A stretch of 64,000 bases of DNA from Nocardioides marmoribigeumensis (GTDB lineage Bacteria > Actinomycetota > Actinomycetes > Propionibacteriales > Nocardioidaceae): contig NZ_JAVDYG010000001.1 of assembly GCF_031458325.1 (NCBI RefSeq), positions 3,844,001 to 3,908,000 of the forward strand, in the 5' to 3' direction. This document shows, piece by piece, positions 44,144 through 52,427 of the stretch. How positions within the stretch are numbered: position 1 is the first letter of the stretch; each line of letters starts with the position of its first letter. A model generated the notes under the pieces. The model did no database searches. It saw nothing but the letters and a program-made list of their open reading frames with translations, and had not been told where the DNA came from. A program made the position numbers and the translations under genes.

Positions 44144-45028
44144 TCAGGCCAGGCCGAGCGAGACCAGGTCGTGCCACGGGTCCTCGACGCCGCAGCACCC
44201 GAACGAGGTGAACCAGCGACGCGTCCGCGCCACGCCGTCGGCGCCCAGACCCCGCACCCTCTCGGCCACGACCTCCGCGTCGCGCTCGGCCAGCGCGGCG
44301 CCGGCGGACTCCCCGTCGAGCGAGGCGCGCGTGGCCAGCAGGACGTTGAGGAAGCCGTGGTGCTCGAAGCCGGTGGGCCCGGCGCGGTGGCGTACGGCGC
44401 GGTGCAGGCCCGCCGTGCACTTGAACGCCAGCTCCCGGTCCAGCAGCGCCTCGATCGCGGCGGCCAGGCCGGCCTCGGTGGGGAACAGGTCGGCCTCCAC
44501 CCCGCCGGTGCGCAGCTTGCCGCGCAGGTCGCCCATGGCGATCTCGTCGGCCGCCGCGAGCCAGCCGGGCGACGGCTCCTCGGGCGTCGCCGCCACGCCG
44601 AGCTGCGGGAGCTCGACGTGCACCGGCACCTCGTCGGGCAGGTCGTACGACGCCTGCTGGGCCGCGGCGACCACCCGCCGGGCGTTGCCGGGGAGGTCGT
44701 CGAGGTCGCGCAGCGCCACCTCGATCCCGGCGAGGCGGACCCGGCCCGAGGCGAACCAGCGGGGGAGCGGCGCGAGCCCGCCGGCCCCACCGGAGACCAC
44801 GACCGTGACCGGGAGCGGCTCGGCGTCGGGCGGGACGAGGTCGGCGAGCCCGGGCAGGGCGCGGTCCCCGACCACGAGCGGCCCGACCAGCGGCGCCCAG
44901 CCGGCCGACTCGCGCCGGTCGAGCCAGGCCGTGACGGCGTCGGCGAGGTCGGCGTCGCCGGGCGGGAAGACGGCGGCGTCGTCGGTGAACGAGGTCCACT
45001 CCTGGGGCACGGTGAGGTCGCTGGACAC
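44144..45028 (-). CDS. Conserved protein of unknown function beside homogentisate dioxygenase
   Basis: A 294-aa soluble protein with no signal or membrane helix. It begins LTVPQEWTSFTDDAAVFPPG and ends with WFTSFGCCGVEDPWHDLVSL. A stretch CTAGLHRAVRH and EHHGFLNVLLA lie in the second half. The Cys-Cys pair near the C-terminus and several His residues could bind metal, but I recognise no family with a known reaction. It is divergent from hmgA with only 29 bp between start codons, implying shared control and perhaps a role in tyrosine or homogentisate metabolism. GTG start is 7 nt after TAACCT. Confidence 0.75.
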   Translation of the reverse strand: MSSDLTVPQEWTSFTDDAAVFPPGDADLADAVTAWLDRRESAGWAPLVGPLVVGDRALPGLADLVPPDAEPLPVTVVVSGGAGGLAPLPRWFASGRVRLAGIEVALRDLDDLPGNARRVVAAAQQASYDLPDEVPVHVELPQLGVAATPEEPSPGWLAAADEIAMGDLRGKLRTGGVEADLFPTEAGLAAAIEALLDRELAFKCTAGLHRAVRHRAGPTGFEHHGFLNVLLATRASLDGESAGAALAERDAEVVAERVRGLGADGVARTRRWFTSFGCCGVEDPWHDLVSLGLA

Positions 45029-45057
45029 CCTTTCGAGGTTAGACGAAGGTGGATGGC
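45029..45057. promoter_or_regulatory. 29-bp divergent promoter region of hmgA and the unknown gene
   Basis: AGGTTA (45036-45041; TAACCT on the minus strand) is the -10 of the minus gene, and TTAGAC (45039-45044) is the best -10 for hmgA. The two boxes overlap, so each -35 must lie inside or next to the opposite gene. GAAGGTGG (45045-45052) is the hmgA ribosome binding site. Confidence 0.5.
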
Positions 45058-46257
45058 ATGGCGTTCTACAGGCAGGTCGGGACCGTCCCGCAGAAGCGGC
45101 ACACCGTGCTCCGTGACGACGAGGGCGCCCTGCTCCGCGAGGAGCTGATGGGGGAGGAGGGCTTCTCCTCCGACTCCTCGCTGCTCTACCACCGCGGCGT
45201 CCCGTCGTCGATCGTCGCCAGCGAGATCTGGGACCTGCCCGACCACTCGACGACGCCCAACCACCCGCTCAAGCCGCGGCACCTCCGGCCGCACCGGCTC
45301 TTCGACGAGTCGATGTCCGCCGACGTCGACGCGGTCACCGGACGGCGTCTGCTGCTGGGCAACGGCGACGTGCGGATCGCCTACGCGGTCGGTGCGGCGA
45401 CCTCGCCGTACTACCGCAACGCGCTGGGCGACGAGTGCGTGTTCATCGAGCAGGGCTCGGGCGTCGTGGAGACGGTGTTCGGGGCGCTGCCCTACCGCTC
45501 CGGCGACTACGTCGTCGTGCCGCGCGCGACCACGCACCGCTGGGTGCCGGGCGAGCTGACCCGGTGGTACGCCGTCGAGGCCAACAGCCACATCCACCCG
45601 CCCAAGCGCTACCTGTCCCGGTTCGGGCAGCTGCTCGAGCACGCGCCGTACTGCGAGCGCGACCTGGACGGCCCCGACGAGCCGCTGCTGGTCGAGGGCG
45701 AGGACGTCGAGGTGCTGGTCAAGCACCGCGGCCAGGGACCGGGTGGCGTCGTCGGCACCCGCATGGTCCATGCCACGCACCCGTTCGACGTGGTGGGCTG
45801 GGACGGCTGCCTCTACCCCTACACGTTCAACGTCGAGGACTTCATGCCGATCACCGGCAAGGTGCACCAGCCCCCGCCGGTGCACCAGGTCTTCGAGGGC
45901 TGGAACTTCGTGATCTGCAACTTCTGCCCGCGCAAGGTCGACTACCACCCGGCCGCGGTGCCGGTGCCCTACTACCACTCCAACGTCGACAGCGACGAGA
46001 TCATGTTCTACGTCGAGGGCGACTACGAGGCCCGCAAGGGCAGCGGCATCGACCGGGGCTCGATCTCGGTGCACCCGGGTGGCCACGCGCACGGTCCGCT
46101 GCCGGAGGCCATCGAGGCCTCCTTGGGCAAGGAGTACTTCGACGAGCTGGCGGTCATGGTGGACACCTTCCGCCCGCTCGACCTCGGCGAGGGCGGACTC
46201 GGGTGCGAGGACCCGGCGTACGCCTGGTCCTGGGCCGGGCGCCGGCTGGGGGACTGA
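45058..46257 (+). CDS. hmgA: Homogentisate 1,2-dioxygenase
   Basis: A 399-aa iron dioxygenase that opens homogentisate to maleylacetoacetate. The C-terminal cupin has the metal-site segments PYYHSNVDSDEIMFYVEGDY and SVHPGGHAHGPLPEA, and VNDEDF-like YTFNVEDFMPITGKVHQPPP is conserved. ATG 45058 follows GAAGGTGG; GTG 45049 in frame is an alternative. With hppD it gives two consecutive steps of tyrosine catabolism. The later isomerase and fumarylacetoacetase genes are not in the window. Confidence 0.95.
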   Translation: MAFYRQVGTVPQKRHTVLRDDEGALLREELMGEEGFSSDSSLLYHRGVPSSIVASEIWDLPDHSTTPNHPLKPRHLRPHRLFDESMSADVDAVTGRRLLLGNGDVRIAYAVGAATSPYYRNALGDECVFIEQGSGVVETVFGALPYRSGDYVVVPRATTHRWVPGELTRWYAVEANSHIHPPKRYLSRFGQLLEHAPYCERDLDGPDEPLLVEGEDVEVLVKHRGQGPGGVVGTRMVHATHPFDVVGWDGCLYPYTFNVEDFMPITGKVHQPPPVHQVFEGWNFVICNFCPRKVDYHPAAVPVPYYHSNVDSDEIMFYVEGDYEARKGSGIDRGSISVHPGGHAHGPLPEAIEASLGKEYFDELAVMVDTFRPLDLGEGGLGCEDPAYAWSWAGRRLGD

Positions 46258-46273
46258 CCCGGGAACGACGACG

Positions 46274-46310
46274 TCCGGCCGAGCGGCGCCGAGGCGCCGG
46301 CTCGACCGGA
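46274..46310. terminator. Bidirectional terminator between hmgA and the LPVTG protein gene
   Basis: TCCGGCCGAGCGGCGCC (46274-46290) and GGCGCCGGCTCGACCGGA (46293-46310) form a long stem with one G-U pair and one bulge. It sits 16 bp after hmgA and 14 bp after the opposite gene's stop, so it can serve both convergent units. T-tracts are short. Confidence 0.65.
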
Positions 46311-46324
46311 CGAGGGAGGTCGCG

Positions 46325-47137
46325 TCAGCCGGTGACCGGGAGGCTGCGGGTGACCGGCTTCGGGGCGGGCGCCTGGGCGGGCGCGCGACCGGCGGCCGCG
46401 GTGCCGCAGGTGGCCGACCCCAGCGTGAGCACCTCGGTGCCGTCGCCGAGGCTGACCACGAGGCCCTGGACGCTGAACGAGCCGTCGGCGTTCTTGGTCT
46501 GCTTGTTGATCGTCACGTTGAGCAGCGGGTCGGCCGGGATCGAGGTGTTGGGCGCGGTGCTCGGCACGTCGACGGCCTGGCCGAGGAGCTTGAGGCCGGC
46601 CACACGGACGTCACCCTTGGTGCCCTGGCAGCTGACCTCGATCACCTTGGCGCCCAGCAGGGAGTCCGGCGGGGTCAGCAGCACCTTGCACACGTCGCTC
46701 AGCTGGGCCGGCGTGGTCGGCGTGGGGATCGGCAGGCCGGGGACCTCGGGCAGGGTCGGCAGGTCGGGCACCTGGTCGGTGGCCTGCTGGCAGGCGTCGA
46801 CCAGCTCCTGCGGCGGGGGCGGCAGCTGCTCGAGCAGGCCACCACCGACCGACGCGTCGACCAGGGTGATGCCGGCCTTGCGGTTGCCGGCGTAGAGCGC
46901 GGAGATCGTCGCCGAGGCCAGCGGGTTGTCGGGCAGGCTGCCCGCGCTGGACTGCTTCAGCGTGCCGTCGGAGGAGCTGATCGCAGGCATCGGCTCGATC
47001 GGGACCGGGCCCTCGGCGCTGATGCCGAACGCCGAGGACGTCGAGGAGTCGGCCTGGCCGGGGGAGGCCAGCGTGATCGACGCGGCGGTCAGGGCCGCGA
47101 CGGTGCCGGCGGCGAGGAGGGCGGTCTTCTTCATCAT
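46325..47137 (-). CDS. Secreted choice-of-anchor-like protein ending in LPVTG
   Basis: A 270-aa exported protein. The signal peptide (MMKKTALLAAGTVAALTAAS) ends near ASPGQADS. The mature part is rich in Val, Gly, Thr and Pro with cysteines at VDACQQ, SDVCKV, EVSCQGT and SATCGT, probably two disulfides. It resembles actinobacterial choice-of-anchor proteins. The last residues are RSLPVTG and then stop: a sortase motif with no following hydrophobic helix or basic tail, and the DNA downstream is a terminator, not lost coding sequence. It lies 26 bp after an L,D-transpeptidase gene, so both act at the cell wall. Confidence 0.75.
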   Translation of the reverse strand: MMKKTALLAAGTVAALTAASITLASPGQADSSTSSAFGISAEGPVPIEPMPAISSSDGTLKQSSAGSLPDNPLASATISALYAGNRKAGITLVDASVGGGLLEQLPPPPQELVDACQQATDQVPDLPTLPEVPGLPIPTPTTPAQLSDVCKVLLTPPDSLLGAKVIEVSCQGTKGDVRVAGLKLLGQAVDVPSTAPNTSIPADPLLNVTINKQTKNADGSFSVQGLVVSLGDGTEVLTLGSATCGTAAAGRAPAQAPAPKPVTRSLPVTG

Positions 47138-47163
47138 GTTTCTCCGTTGTCTCTATCGGGGGA

Positions 47164-48063
47164 TCAGCGGTTGTCGATCGACACCTGGGTGCCGAGCGGG
47201 AGGTTGGTGAGGCGGCTCAGGGCGTCGGACGGCACGCGGATGCAGCCATGGCTGACCGCCTGCCCGAACACCGAGGGGTCGGGCCAGGTGTGGAAGGCGA
47301 CGGTGCCCGGGCCGCCGCCGTAGGTGTCGAGGGTGTCGCTGTGGGTGCCCAGCGGGAGGAGGAAGGGCGAGTAGGACTGGCCGGGGTCGGCGATCAGCGC
47401 GTGCACGAAGGTCAGGCCGGTCGGGGTCGGGGTGGCGGGGGCGCCGACCGCGACGCTCCAGCTGCCGACCTTGCGGCCGTCGTACAGCAGGTCGAGGGTG
47501 CGGCTGCCCAGGTGGACACGGGCGGCGTAGGGGCTCCGGCGGGTGTCGAGGTCGCGGGCCCAGATCCAGCCGGCGGAGGCGTTGGGCCGCGAGGGCAGCA
47601 GGACCCGCACCCAGCCGGGGCGGCGGGCGACGACCGGGAGCCAGGTCTGCGAGAGCGTCCGCGGCCTGACCTTGGCGAAGGGACGCTTGCCCGGGCGGGC
47701 GAACACCGCGACCGTTCGGATGGGGTGCACGACCTGGCCGGCCCTGGCCTGTCGGCCGGTCACCAGGCGCGGGGCGGCCTTGATGCGGGCGTGGGTCGTG
47801 GAGGCGGGCAGGTGCTCGAGGTTGACCTGGGGCGCGGCGACCAGGCCGGCACGATCGTTGCCGAAGGGCCTCCAGCCGGTCACGGCGACGGCCCCGGCGA
47901 GGACCAGGCAGAGGACGGTCACCTTGACCAGCGAGCGCGCGAGCGCGCTGCTCAGGCCGGCGACGACCGTGGACACCTCGTCGGCCCCCTTGACCAGCGG
48001 GCCCACGAGCGCGCTCATGGACGCCGTCGGGGTGCGACGGGCTACACGTCGGCCCTGCGTCAT
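47164..48063 (-). CDS. L,D-transpeptidase (YkuD/ErfK family)
   Basis: A 299-aa protein with one N-terminal membrane anchor (VKVTVLCLVLAGAVAVTGWR, about 46-65). A linker and SH3-like region (about 115-170, TVAVFARPGKRPFAKV, WLPVVARRPGWVRVLLP) leads to the YkuD domain with AFHTWPDPSVFGQAVSHGCIRV, where Cys is the catalytic nucleophile. It makes 3-3 peptidoglycan cross-links or attaches proteins to the wall. It is first in a two-gene operon with the LPVTG protein. TAAAAT (48171-48166, minus) may be its -10, with a leader of about 95 nt. Confidence 0.92.
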   Translation of the reverse strand: MTQGRRVARRTPTASMSALVGPLVKGADEVSTVVAGLSSALARSLVKVTVLCLVLAGAVAVTGWRPFGNDRAGLVAAPQVNLEHLPASTTHARIKAAPRLVTGRQARAGQVVHPIRTVAVFARPGKRPFAKVRPRTLSQTWLPVVARRPGWVRVLLPSRPNASAGWIWARDLDTRRSPYAARVHLGSRTLDLLYDGRKVGSWSVAVGAPATPTPTGLTFVHALIADPGQSYSPFLLPLGTHSDTLDTYGGGPGTVAFHTWPDPSVFGQAVSHGCIRVPSDALSRLTNLPLGTQVSIDNR

Positions 48064-48230
48064 GGTTGGCTCTCCCTCGAGTCACCGCCGAGGCGGTGTC
48101 GTGCTCTTCTCCCCGTGCTGCGTTCAACGAGGGGGACCCCCACGGGTCACGGGGGAGGGCGAAGAATTTTACTGAACAAGGTTCGGGTTTTCTTGACACG
48201 AGCCTGGCCGAGTGGGAAAAGGGGGAGCCT

Positions 48231-48764
48231 GTGCCGACGTACGTCGCTTTCCTCCGCGCGATCAACCTCGGGGCGACCCGCAAGGTGCCGATGAAGGAGC
48301 TCGTCCCGTGCCTGGAGGAGGCGGGGTTCGAGGACGTCGCCACCCACCTCGCGACCGGCAACGTGCGGCTGCGGTCGCGCCGCCGCACCACCGACAGCGT
48401 CGAGGCGGCGGTGGAGGAGGCGCTGGCCGAACGGTTCGGCTTCGAGGTGCCCGCCGTCGTGCTCACCCTCGAGGAGCTGGCGCGCGTGGTCGAGGAGGCC
48501 GAGGCGACTCCCGAGGTGAGACGGGCCTACGTGACGCTGCTGAAGAAGGCACCTCCAGAAGGGGTGGTCCACGAGCTCGACTCGTGGTCGGCCGAGGACG
48601 AGGGCGCCCGCGTCGGGCGCCGTGCGGTCCACTGGTGGGCCGACCACGACATGCACGCCGGTCGGCTCGACAATGCCGTGGTGGAGAAGCACCTCGGCGT
48701 CGCCACCACGCGGAGCCTCAAGGTCGTCCGCACCGTGCACGAGAAGTGGGGGTCCGATGACTGA
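48231..48764 (+). CDS. DUF1697 family protein
   Basis: A 177-aa protein starting PTYVAFLRAINLGATRKVPM, with LVPCLEEAGFEDVATHLATG and HWWADHDMHAGRLDNAVVEK, all diagnostic of DUF1697. GTG 48231 follows GGGGGAG; upstream in-frame sequence is not conserved. A TTGACA box at 48193-48198 may be its -35. The family is widespread in actinobacteria with no known activity. The end overlaps the next start by 8 bp. Confidence 0.88.
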   Translation: MPTYVAFLRAINLGATRKVPMKELVPCLEEAGFEDVATHLATGNVRLRSRRRTTDSVEAAVEEALAERFGFEVPAVVLTLEELARVVEEAEATPEVRRAYVTLLKKAPPEGVVHELDSWSAEDEGARVGRRAVHWWADHDMHAGRLDNAVVEKHLGVATTRSLKVVRTVHEKWGSDD

Positions 48765-49168
48765 GCCAGGCACCGTGGCCGCAGCGTTCCGGGACGCGGT
48801 GATCGCCCGCGACCCCGAGGCGATGGAGGCCGTGCTCGCCGAGGACGTCGTCTTCCGCAGCCCCGCCGTGCACCAGCCGTACGCCGGCAGGGTGGCCACC
48901 ATGGTGGTCCTGCGGTCGGTGCTGCGCGTGCTCGAGGACTTCGGCTACGAGCGCGCGTTCGCCACCGAGGACGGCAGCGGGCACGTGCTGGAGTTCGTCG
49001 CCCGCGTCGGCGCCCGCGAGGTGCAGGGGGTCGACATGCTCGCGACCGCCGAGGGGCCTCGTGACCGAGCTGACCGTCCTGATCCGGCCGATGTCGGGGC
49101 TCGCCGCGGTCGTCGACCGCATGGGCGAGGTCATCCCCGAGGTGATGGCCGAGCTGGGCCTGGCCTGA
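48757..49168 (+). pseudogene. Frameshifted NTF2/SnoaL-like protein gene
   Basis: ATG 48757 opens a frame for an NTF2-like protein (FRDAVIARDPEAMEAVLAED, VVFRSPAVHQPYAGR, VQGVDMLATAEG). After the GGGG run at 49053-49056 the frame becomes unlike protein (PRDRADRPDPADVG). Removing one G continues directly as LVTELTVLIRPMSGLAAVVD and ends MAELGLA at TGA 49166-49168, exactly the expected C-terminus. Read as given, it runs on to 49197 (146 aa) into the next gene. The cause may be a real mutation, a sequencing error in the G run, or less likely programmed frameshifting. Function of the intact protein is unknown. Confidence 0.8.
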
Positions 49169-49193
49169 TCGCGGTCCCGCTAGGGTCGCCGCC

Positions 49194-49973
49194 ATGACGA
49201 CGACCACCCAGCTCGAGACCACCAAGGGCGACGGCGTCCTGCGGATCACCTTCCGTCGCGAGGAGGCGTTCAACGCCCTCAGCGAGGAGATGGCCACGGG
49301 CCTCGTGCAGGCGCTGCACGCCGCCGTCTCCGACGACGAGGTGCGCGTGGTCGTGATCGCCGGCAGCGGCTTCGCGTTCAGCGCGGGCGCCGACCTCACC
49401 GGCGACAACCCGGTCGAGAACTTCGACGAGCGCGCGATGGAGGGCGCGGCCGCGATCATCCGGGCGGTTGTCCAGCTGGACAAGCCGGTCATCGCCGCGG
49501 TCAACGGCGTCGCGGCGGGCGTGGGCGCGTCGGTCTGCTTCGTCGCCGACCTCGCGGTCTGCAAGGAGTCGGCCGCCTTCATCCTCGCCTTCTCCCAGAT
49601 CGGGCTCATGCCCGACGGCGGCTCCTCGCTCAGCGTCGCGGCCTCGGTCGGCCGCGCCAAGGCGATGCGCATGGCCCTGCTGGCCGAGCCGCTCCCCGCC
49701 CGGGAGGCGTACGACGCCGGGCTGGTGAGCCACGTGGTGGCCGACGACGAGTTCGACGCGCTGGTCGACAAGCTGGCCAGGCGCCTGGCCTCGGGGCCGC
49801 CGGTCGCCCTCGCCGCCACCAAGCGGGCGATCAACGCCGCCACGCTCGGCGGCCTGGAGGACGCCCTGGACCGGGAGGGGCGCGGTCAGGTGATGCTCTT
49901 CGGCACCGAGGACGCCGGCGAGGGCATGCGCGCCTTCGTGCAGAAGCGCCGCCCGGCCTTCACCGGTCGCTGA
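49194..49973 (+). CDS. Enoyl-CoA hydratase/isomerase family protein
   Basis: A 259-aa crotonase. Oxyanion-hole segments are GSGFAFSAGADLTG and NGVAAGVGASVCFVADLAV. The first catalytic Glu position (usually in a GG-E motif) and the second are replaced or shifted: the later segment reads QIGLMPDGGSSLSVAASVGR with Asp-Gly where hydratases have a catalytic Glu, as in PaaG-like isomerases. TAGGGT lies 7 nt before the ATG. The 3' end overlaps the MFS gene on the other strand by 14 bp. Confidence 0.9.
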   Translation: MTTTTQLETTKGDGVLRITFRREEAFNALSEEMATGLVQALHAAVSDDEVRVVVIAGSGFAFSAGADLTGDNPVENFDERAMEGAAAIIRAVVQLDKPVIAAVNGVAAGVGASVCFVADLAVCKESAAFILAFSQIGLMPDGGSSLSVAASVGRAKAMRMALLAEPLPAREAYDAGLVSHVVADDEFDALVDKLARRLASGPPVALAATKRAINAATLGGLEDALDREGRGQVMLFGTEDAGEGMRAFVQKRRPAFTGR

Positions 49974-51204
49974 GGGCGTCCTCCGCCACCGGGGCGCGGG
50001 CGAGGTCGCGCACCGGCCGTGAGGTGAGCACCAGCCCGCACGCGGCGACCCAGAGCATGCCCGCGCCGACCAGGACCGGGCCGTAGCCGAGGGCCTCGCC
50101 CAGCGGTCCGAGCGCCAGCTGGCCGACCGGCATCGCGACGTAGGACCCCAGCGCGTCGTAGGAGTAGGCCCGCGAGAGCTGGTGCTCCTCGACGTGCTCC
50201 TGCATCGCGAGGTTCCAGCCCAGGTTGAAGATCTCGAACCCCATGCCGGCGAGCACGGCCGCGGCGACCACCAGCCACAGCACCGGGGCGGAGCCGAGCA
50301 GGACCAGCGGGACGCCGGCGAGGGCGATGCCGGCCACGCCCCACCGCAGCGGCCGGTCGAGCCGCACGCGGAGCATGATCGCGGTCATCAGGAGCAGGCC
50401 GACGGACTCCGCGGACAGGACCAGGCCCCACCCCTGCTCGCCGAACGTGCGCTTGGCCTGCGCGGGCCCCAGCGTCAGCCACGCGCCCGACTGCAGGGCG
50501 TTGAGGACCGAGAAGCCCGCGACCACCACCCACAGCCAGGTCGTCGAGCGGAACAGGTCCCATCCCTCCCGGAGGTCCGCGAGCGCCGAGGGCGGGTCGG
50601 CCGGACGCTCCGCGCGTGGCACGCGTACGCCGAGCAGCGCGCCCGCGGACAGCGCCCAGCACAGCGCGTCGACGGCCAGGGCCCAGCCGGGTCCGGCGGC
50701 CACGACGAGGAGGGCGGCGATGCTCGGACCCACGACGGTCAGTGCGCCGCGGGAGACCGACAGCAGCACGTTGGCGCGCTGGAGCTCGCGCCGCTCGACG
50801 AGCTGGGGGAGCAGCCCGGCCATCGCCGGGAACGAGACCGCGGAGGCCAGGCCGTGGACGGCGCTGAGCACCACCATCGAGGTGACGTCGGCACGGCCGG
50901 CCACCACGAGCGCGGCCAGGACGCCCTGGGAGGCCGCCGAGACGAGGTTGCCGCCCTGCATGACCAGCGTGCGCGGCCACCGGTCGGCGACCACCCCGCC
51001 GACCAGCAGGAAGAGCACCATCGGCACGGTGTGCGCCGCGAGCACCACCCCCAGCTCGGAGGCCGAGCCGCCGTCGAGGTCGAGCACGGCGAACGCGAGG
51101 GCCACGTTGGCCATCGACAGCCCGAGGAGGTTGACGGTGCGGGAGGCGAAGAACCACCCGAAGTCGCGCTGGCGGAGCAGGCCGAACGAGTCCGGGAGCC
51201 TCAC
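49960..51204 (-). CDS. MFS transporter
   Basis: A 414-aa protein with about 12 membrane helices. The first loop motif appears as LVGGVVADRWPRTLVMQGGN, the MFS motif A. It resembles the MFS_3/EntS-type exporters of actinobacteria, which often pump drugs or siderophores. The gene start overlaps the stop of an ArsR-like regulator by 4 bp, so both are in one operon and probably co-regulated by it. Substrate unknown. Confidence 0.92.
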   Translation of the reverse strand: MRLPDSFGLLRQRDFGWFFASRTVNLLGLSMANVALAFAVLDLDGGSASELGVVLAAHTVPMVLFLLVGGVVADRWPRTLVMQGGNLVSAASQGVLAALVVAGRADVTSMVVLSAVHGLASAVSFPAMAGLLPQLVERRELQRANVLLSVSRGALTVVGPSIAALLVVAAGPGWALAVDALCWALSAGALLGVRVPRAERPADPPSALADLREGWDLFRSTTWLWVVVAGFSVLNALQSGAWLTLGPAQAKRTFGEQGWGLVLSAESVGLLLMTAIMLRVRLDRPLRWGVAGIALAGVPLVLLGSAPVLWLVVAAAVLAGMGFEIFNLGWNLAMQEHVEEHQLSRAYSYDALGSYVAMPVGQLALGPLGEALGYGPVLVGAGMLWVAACGLVLTSRPVRDLARAPVAEDALSDR

Positions 51205-51737
51205 GGCCGCCGGTCCTGCATCACGAAGGAGAACACCGACAGGGACACGGGCTGGGTCCCCTCGGCGCGCGGCGGCCCGGCCTCGTCGTGCAGCAGCTCC
51301 GCCGCGCGCCGCAGCAGGTCGCGCGCCTCGGCGTACACCTCGGGGGTGACCCAGACCTCGGCGTCGGCGACGAGGCCGCCCGTGCCGGTGGCCCGCTGGG
51401 CGTAGCGCCGGCGCAGCTCGTCGGCCGCGGCCTGGACGAACAGCTCGCCGGCCTCCCCGCGCTCCTCGGGGCCGCCCTCGGGCTGCGGGGCGCGGTCCTC
51501 GAGGCGCCAGGGGTGGCGGTAGCGCTTGGCCAGCCCGCCGCGGATGCGCTCCTCGCCGACCACCTCGAGCTCGCCGGCGTCGAGCAGGAACCGCAGGTGG
51601 TAGGAGGCGTTGGCGTGCGTGACGCCGAGCTCGCGGGCCACCTCGGCCGCGGTGAGGTCGGTGCCGGTGAGCAGGGAGAGCATGCGCAGGCGCAGCGGGT
51701 GGGCGAGGGCGCGCAGGTGCGCGGCGGACTCGGGCAC
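51201..51737 (-). CDS. ArsR-type HTH transcriptional regulator
   Basis: A 178-aa protein. The winged helix (1-80) reads HLRALAHPLRLRMLSLLTGT, LTAAEVARELGVTHANASYH and LRFLLDAGELEVVGEER. No cysteine metal-binding motif is present, so it is more likely a small-molecule or drug sensor for the coupled MFS gene. GTG 51737 follows GGAGGTCACC and is preferred to an upstream TTG at 51791, which instead is part of TTGACA (51791-51786), a good -35 with CACACT near 51768-51763 as -10. Confidence 0.9.
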   Translation of the reverse strand: MPESAAHLRALAHPLRLRMLSLLTGTDLTAAEVARELGVTHANASYHLRFLLDAGELEVVGEERIRGGLAKRYRHPWRLEDRAPQPEGGPEERGEAGELFVQAAADELRRRYAQRATGTGGLVADAEVWVTPEVYAEARDLLRRAAELLHDEAGPPRAEGTQPVSLSVFSFVMQDRRP

Positions 51738-51762
51738 GGTGACCTCCCAGGACTTCTGAGGG

Positions 51763-51791
51763 AGTGTGGTCCGGACCGCGACCACTGTCAA
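51763..51791 (-). promoter_or_regulatory. Promoter of the arsR-MFS operon
   Basis: TTGACA (51791-51786) followed after 17 bp by CACACT (51768-51763), both on the minus strand. This is one of few consensus -35 boxes in the window. It places transcription start about 20 bp before the GTG and its GGAGG site. Confidence 0.5.
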
Positions 51792-51829
51792 ACGGTTGTT
51801 GGGGGGTCGTGGGTCGCTAGGCTCCCCGC

Positions 51830-52405
51830 ATGAAGCGCGCGTTGATCGTCGTCGACGTCCAGAACGACTTCTGCGAGGGCGGGAGCCTGCCCGTGACGGG
51901 CGGCGCCGAGGTGGCGCACAAGATCTCCACGCTGCTGCACCACTGGACCAACCAGGACCCCAAGGCGCCCGACTACGCCGTCGCCGTGGCCACCCTGGAC
52001 CACCACGTCGACCCCGGCGACCACTTCAGCGACGACCCCGACTTCGTGCACTCGTGGCCACGCCACTGCGTGGTCGGCACCGACGGCGTCGCCTTCCACC
52101 CCAACCTCGACCCGCAGCCCTTCGACGCGGTGTTCCGCAAGGGCGAGCACGCCGCGGCCTACTCCGGCTTCGAGGGCACGGCGCCGGACGGCACCGGTCT
52201 CGCGGACTGGCTGCGGTCCCACGAGGTCACCGACGTGGACGTGTGCGGCATCGCCACCGACTACTGCGTGCGTGCGACCGCGCTCGACGCGGTCGAGGCG
52301 GGCTTCGGCGTCCGCCTGCTCACCGCCCTGTGCGCCGGCGTCGCGCCGGCGACCTCGGAGTCCGCCCTGGCGGAGATGAGGAGCGCGGGCGCCGTCGTGC
52401 TGTGA
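51830..52405 (+). CDS. pncA: Nicotinamidase (isochorismatase-like)
   Basis: A 191-aa cysteine hydrolase that converts nicotinamide to nicotinate for NAD salvage. The triad is Asp9 (VVDVQNDFCEGG), Lys104 (VFRKGEHAAAYSGFEG) and Cys146 (GIATDYCVRATALDA). Metal ligands are in ATLDHHVDPGDHFS. TAGGCT lies 6 nt before the ATG, a leaderless pattern. The adjacent convergent gene encodes nicotinate phosphoribosyltransferase, which uses its product. Length and motifs match PncA well. Confidence 0.93.
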   Translation: MKRALIVVDVQNDFCEGGSLPVTGGAEVAHKISTLLHHWTNQDPKAPDYAVAVATLDHHVDPGDHFSDDPDFVHSWPRHCVVGTDGVAFHPNLDPQPFDAVFRKGEHAAAYSGFEGTAPDGTGLADWLRSHEVTDVDVCGIATDYCVRATALDAVEAGFGVRLLTALCAGVAPATSESALAEMRSAGAVVL

Positions 52406-52427
52406 GCCTCGTTCGGGGATCCGTCTG

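Noticed and set aside
48193-48221. Complete sigma-70-type promoter for the DUF1697 gene
   Set aside because: TTGACA is present at 48193-48198 but at 16-18 bp spacing only GAAAAG-like sequence follows, so the promoter is not claimed as a feature.
51738-51791. Longer ArsR-family protein starting with TTG at 51791
   Set aside because: That TTG is part of a TTGACA -35 box, and a GGAGGTCACC site precedes GTG 51737, where homology begins.
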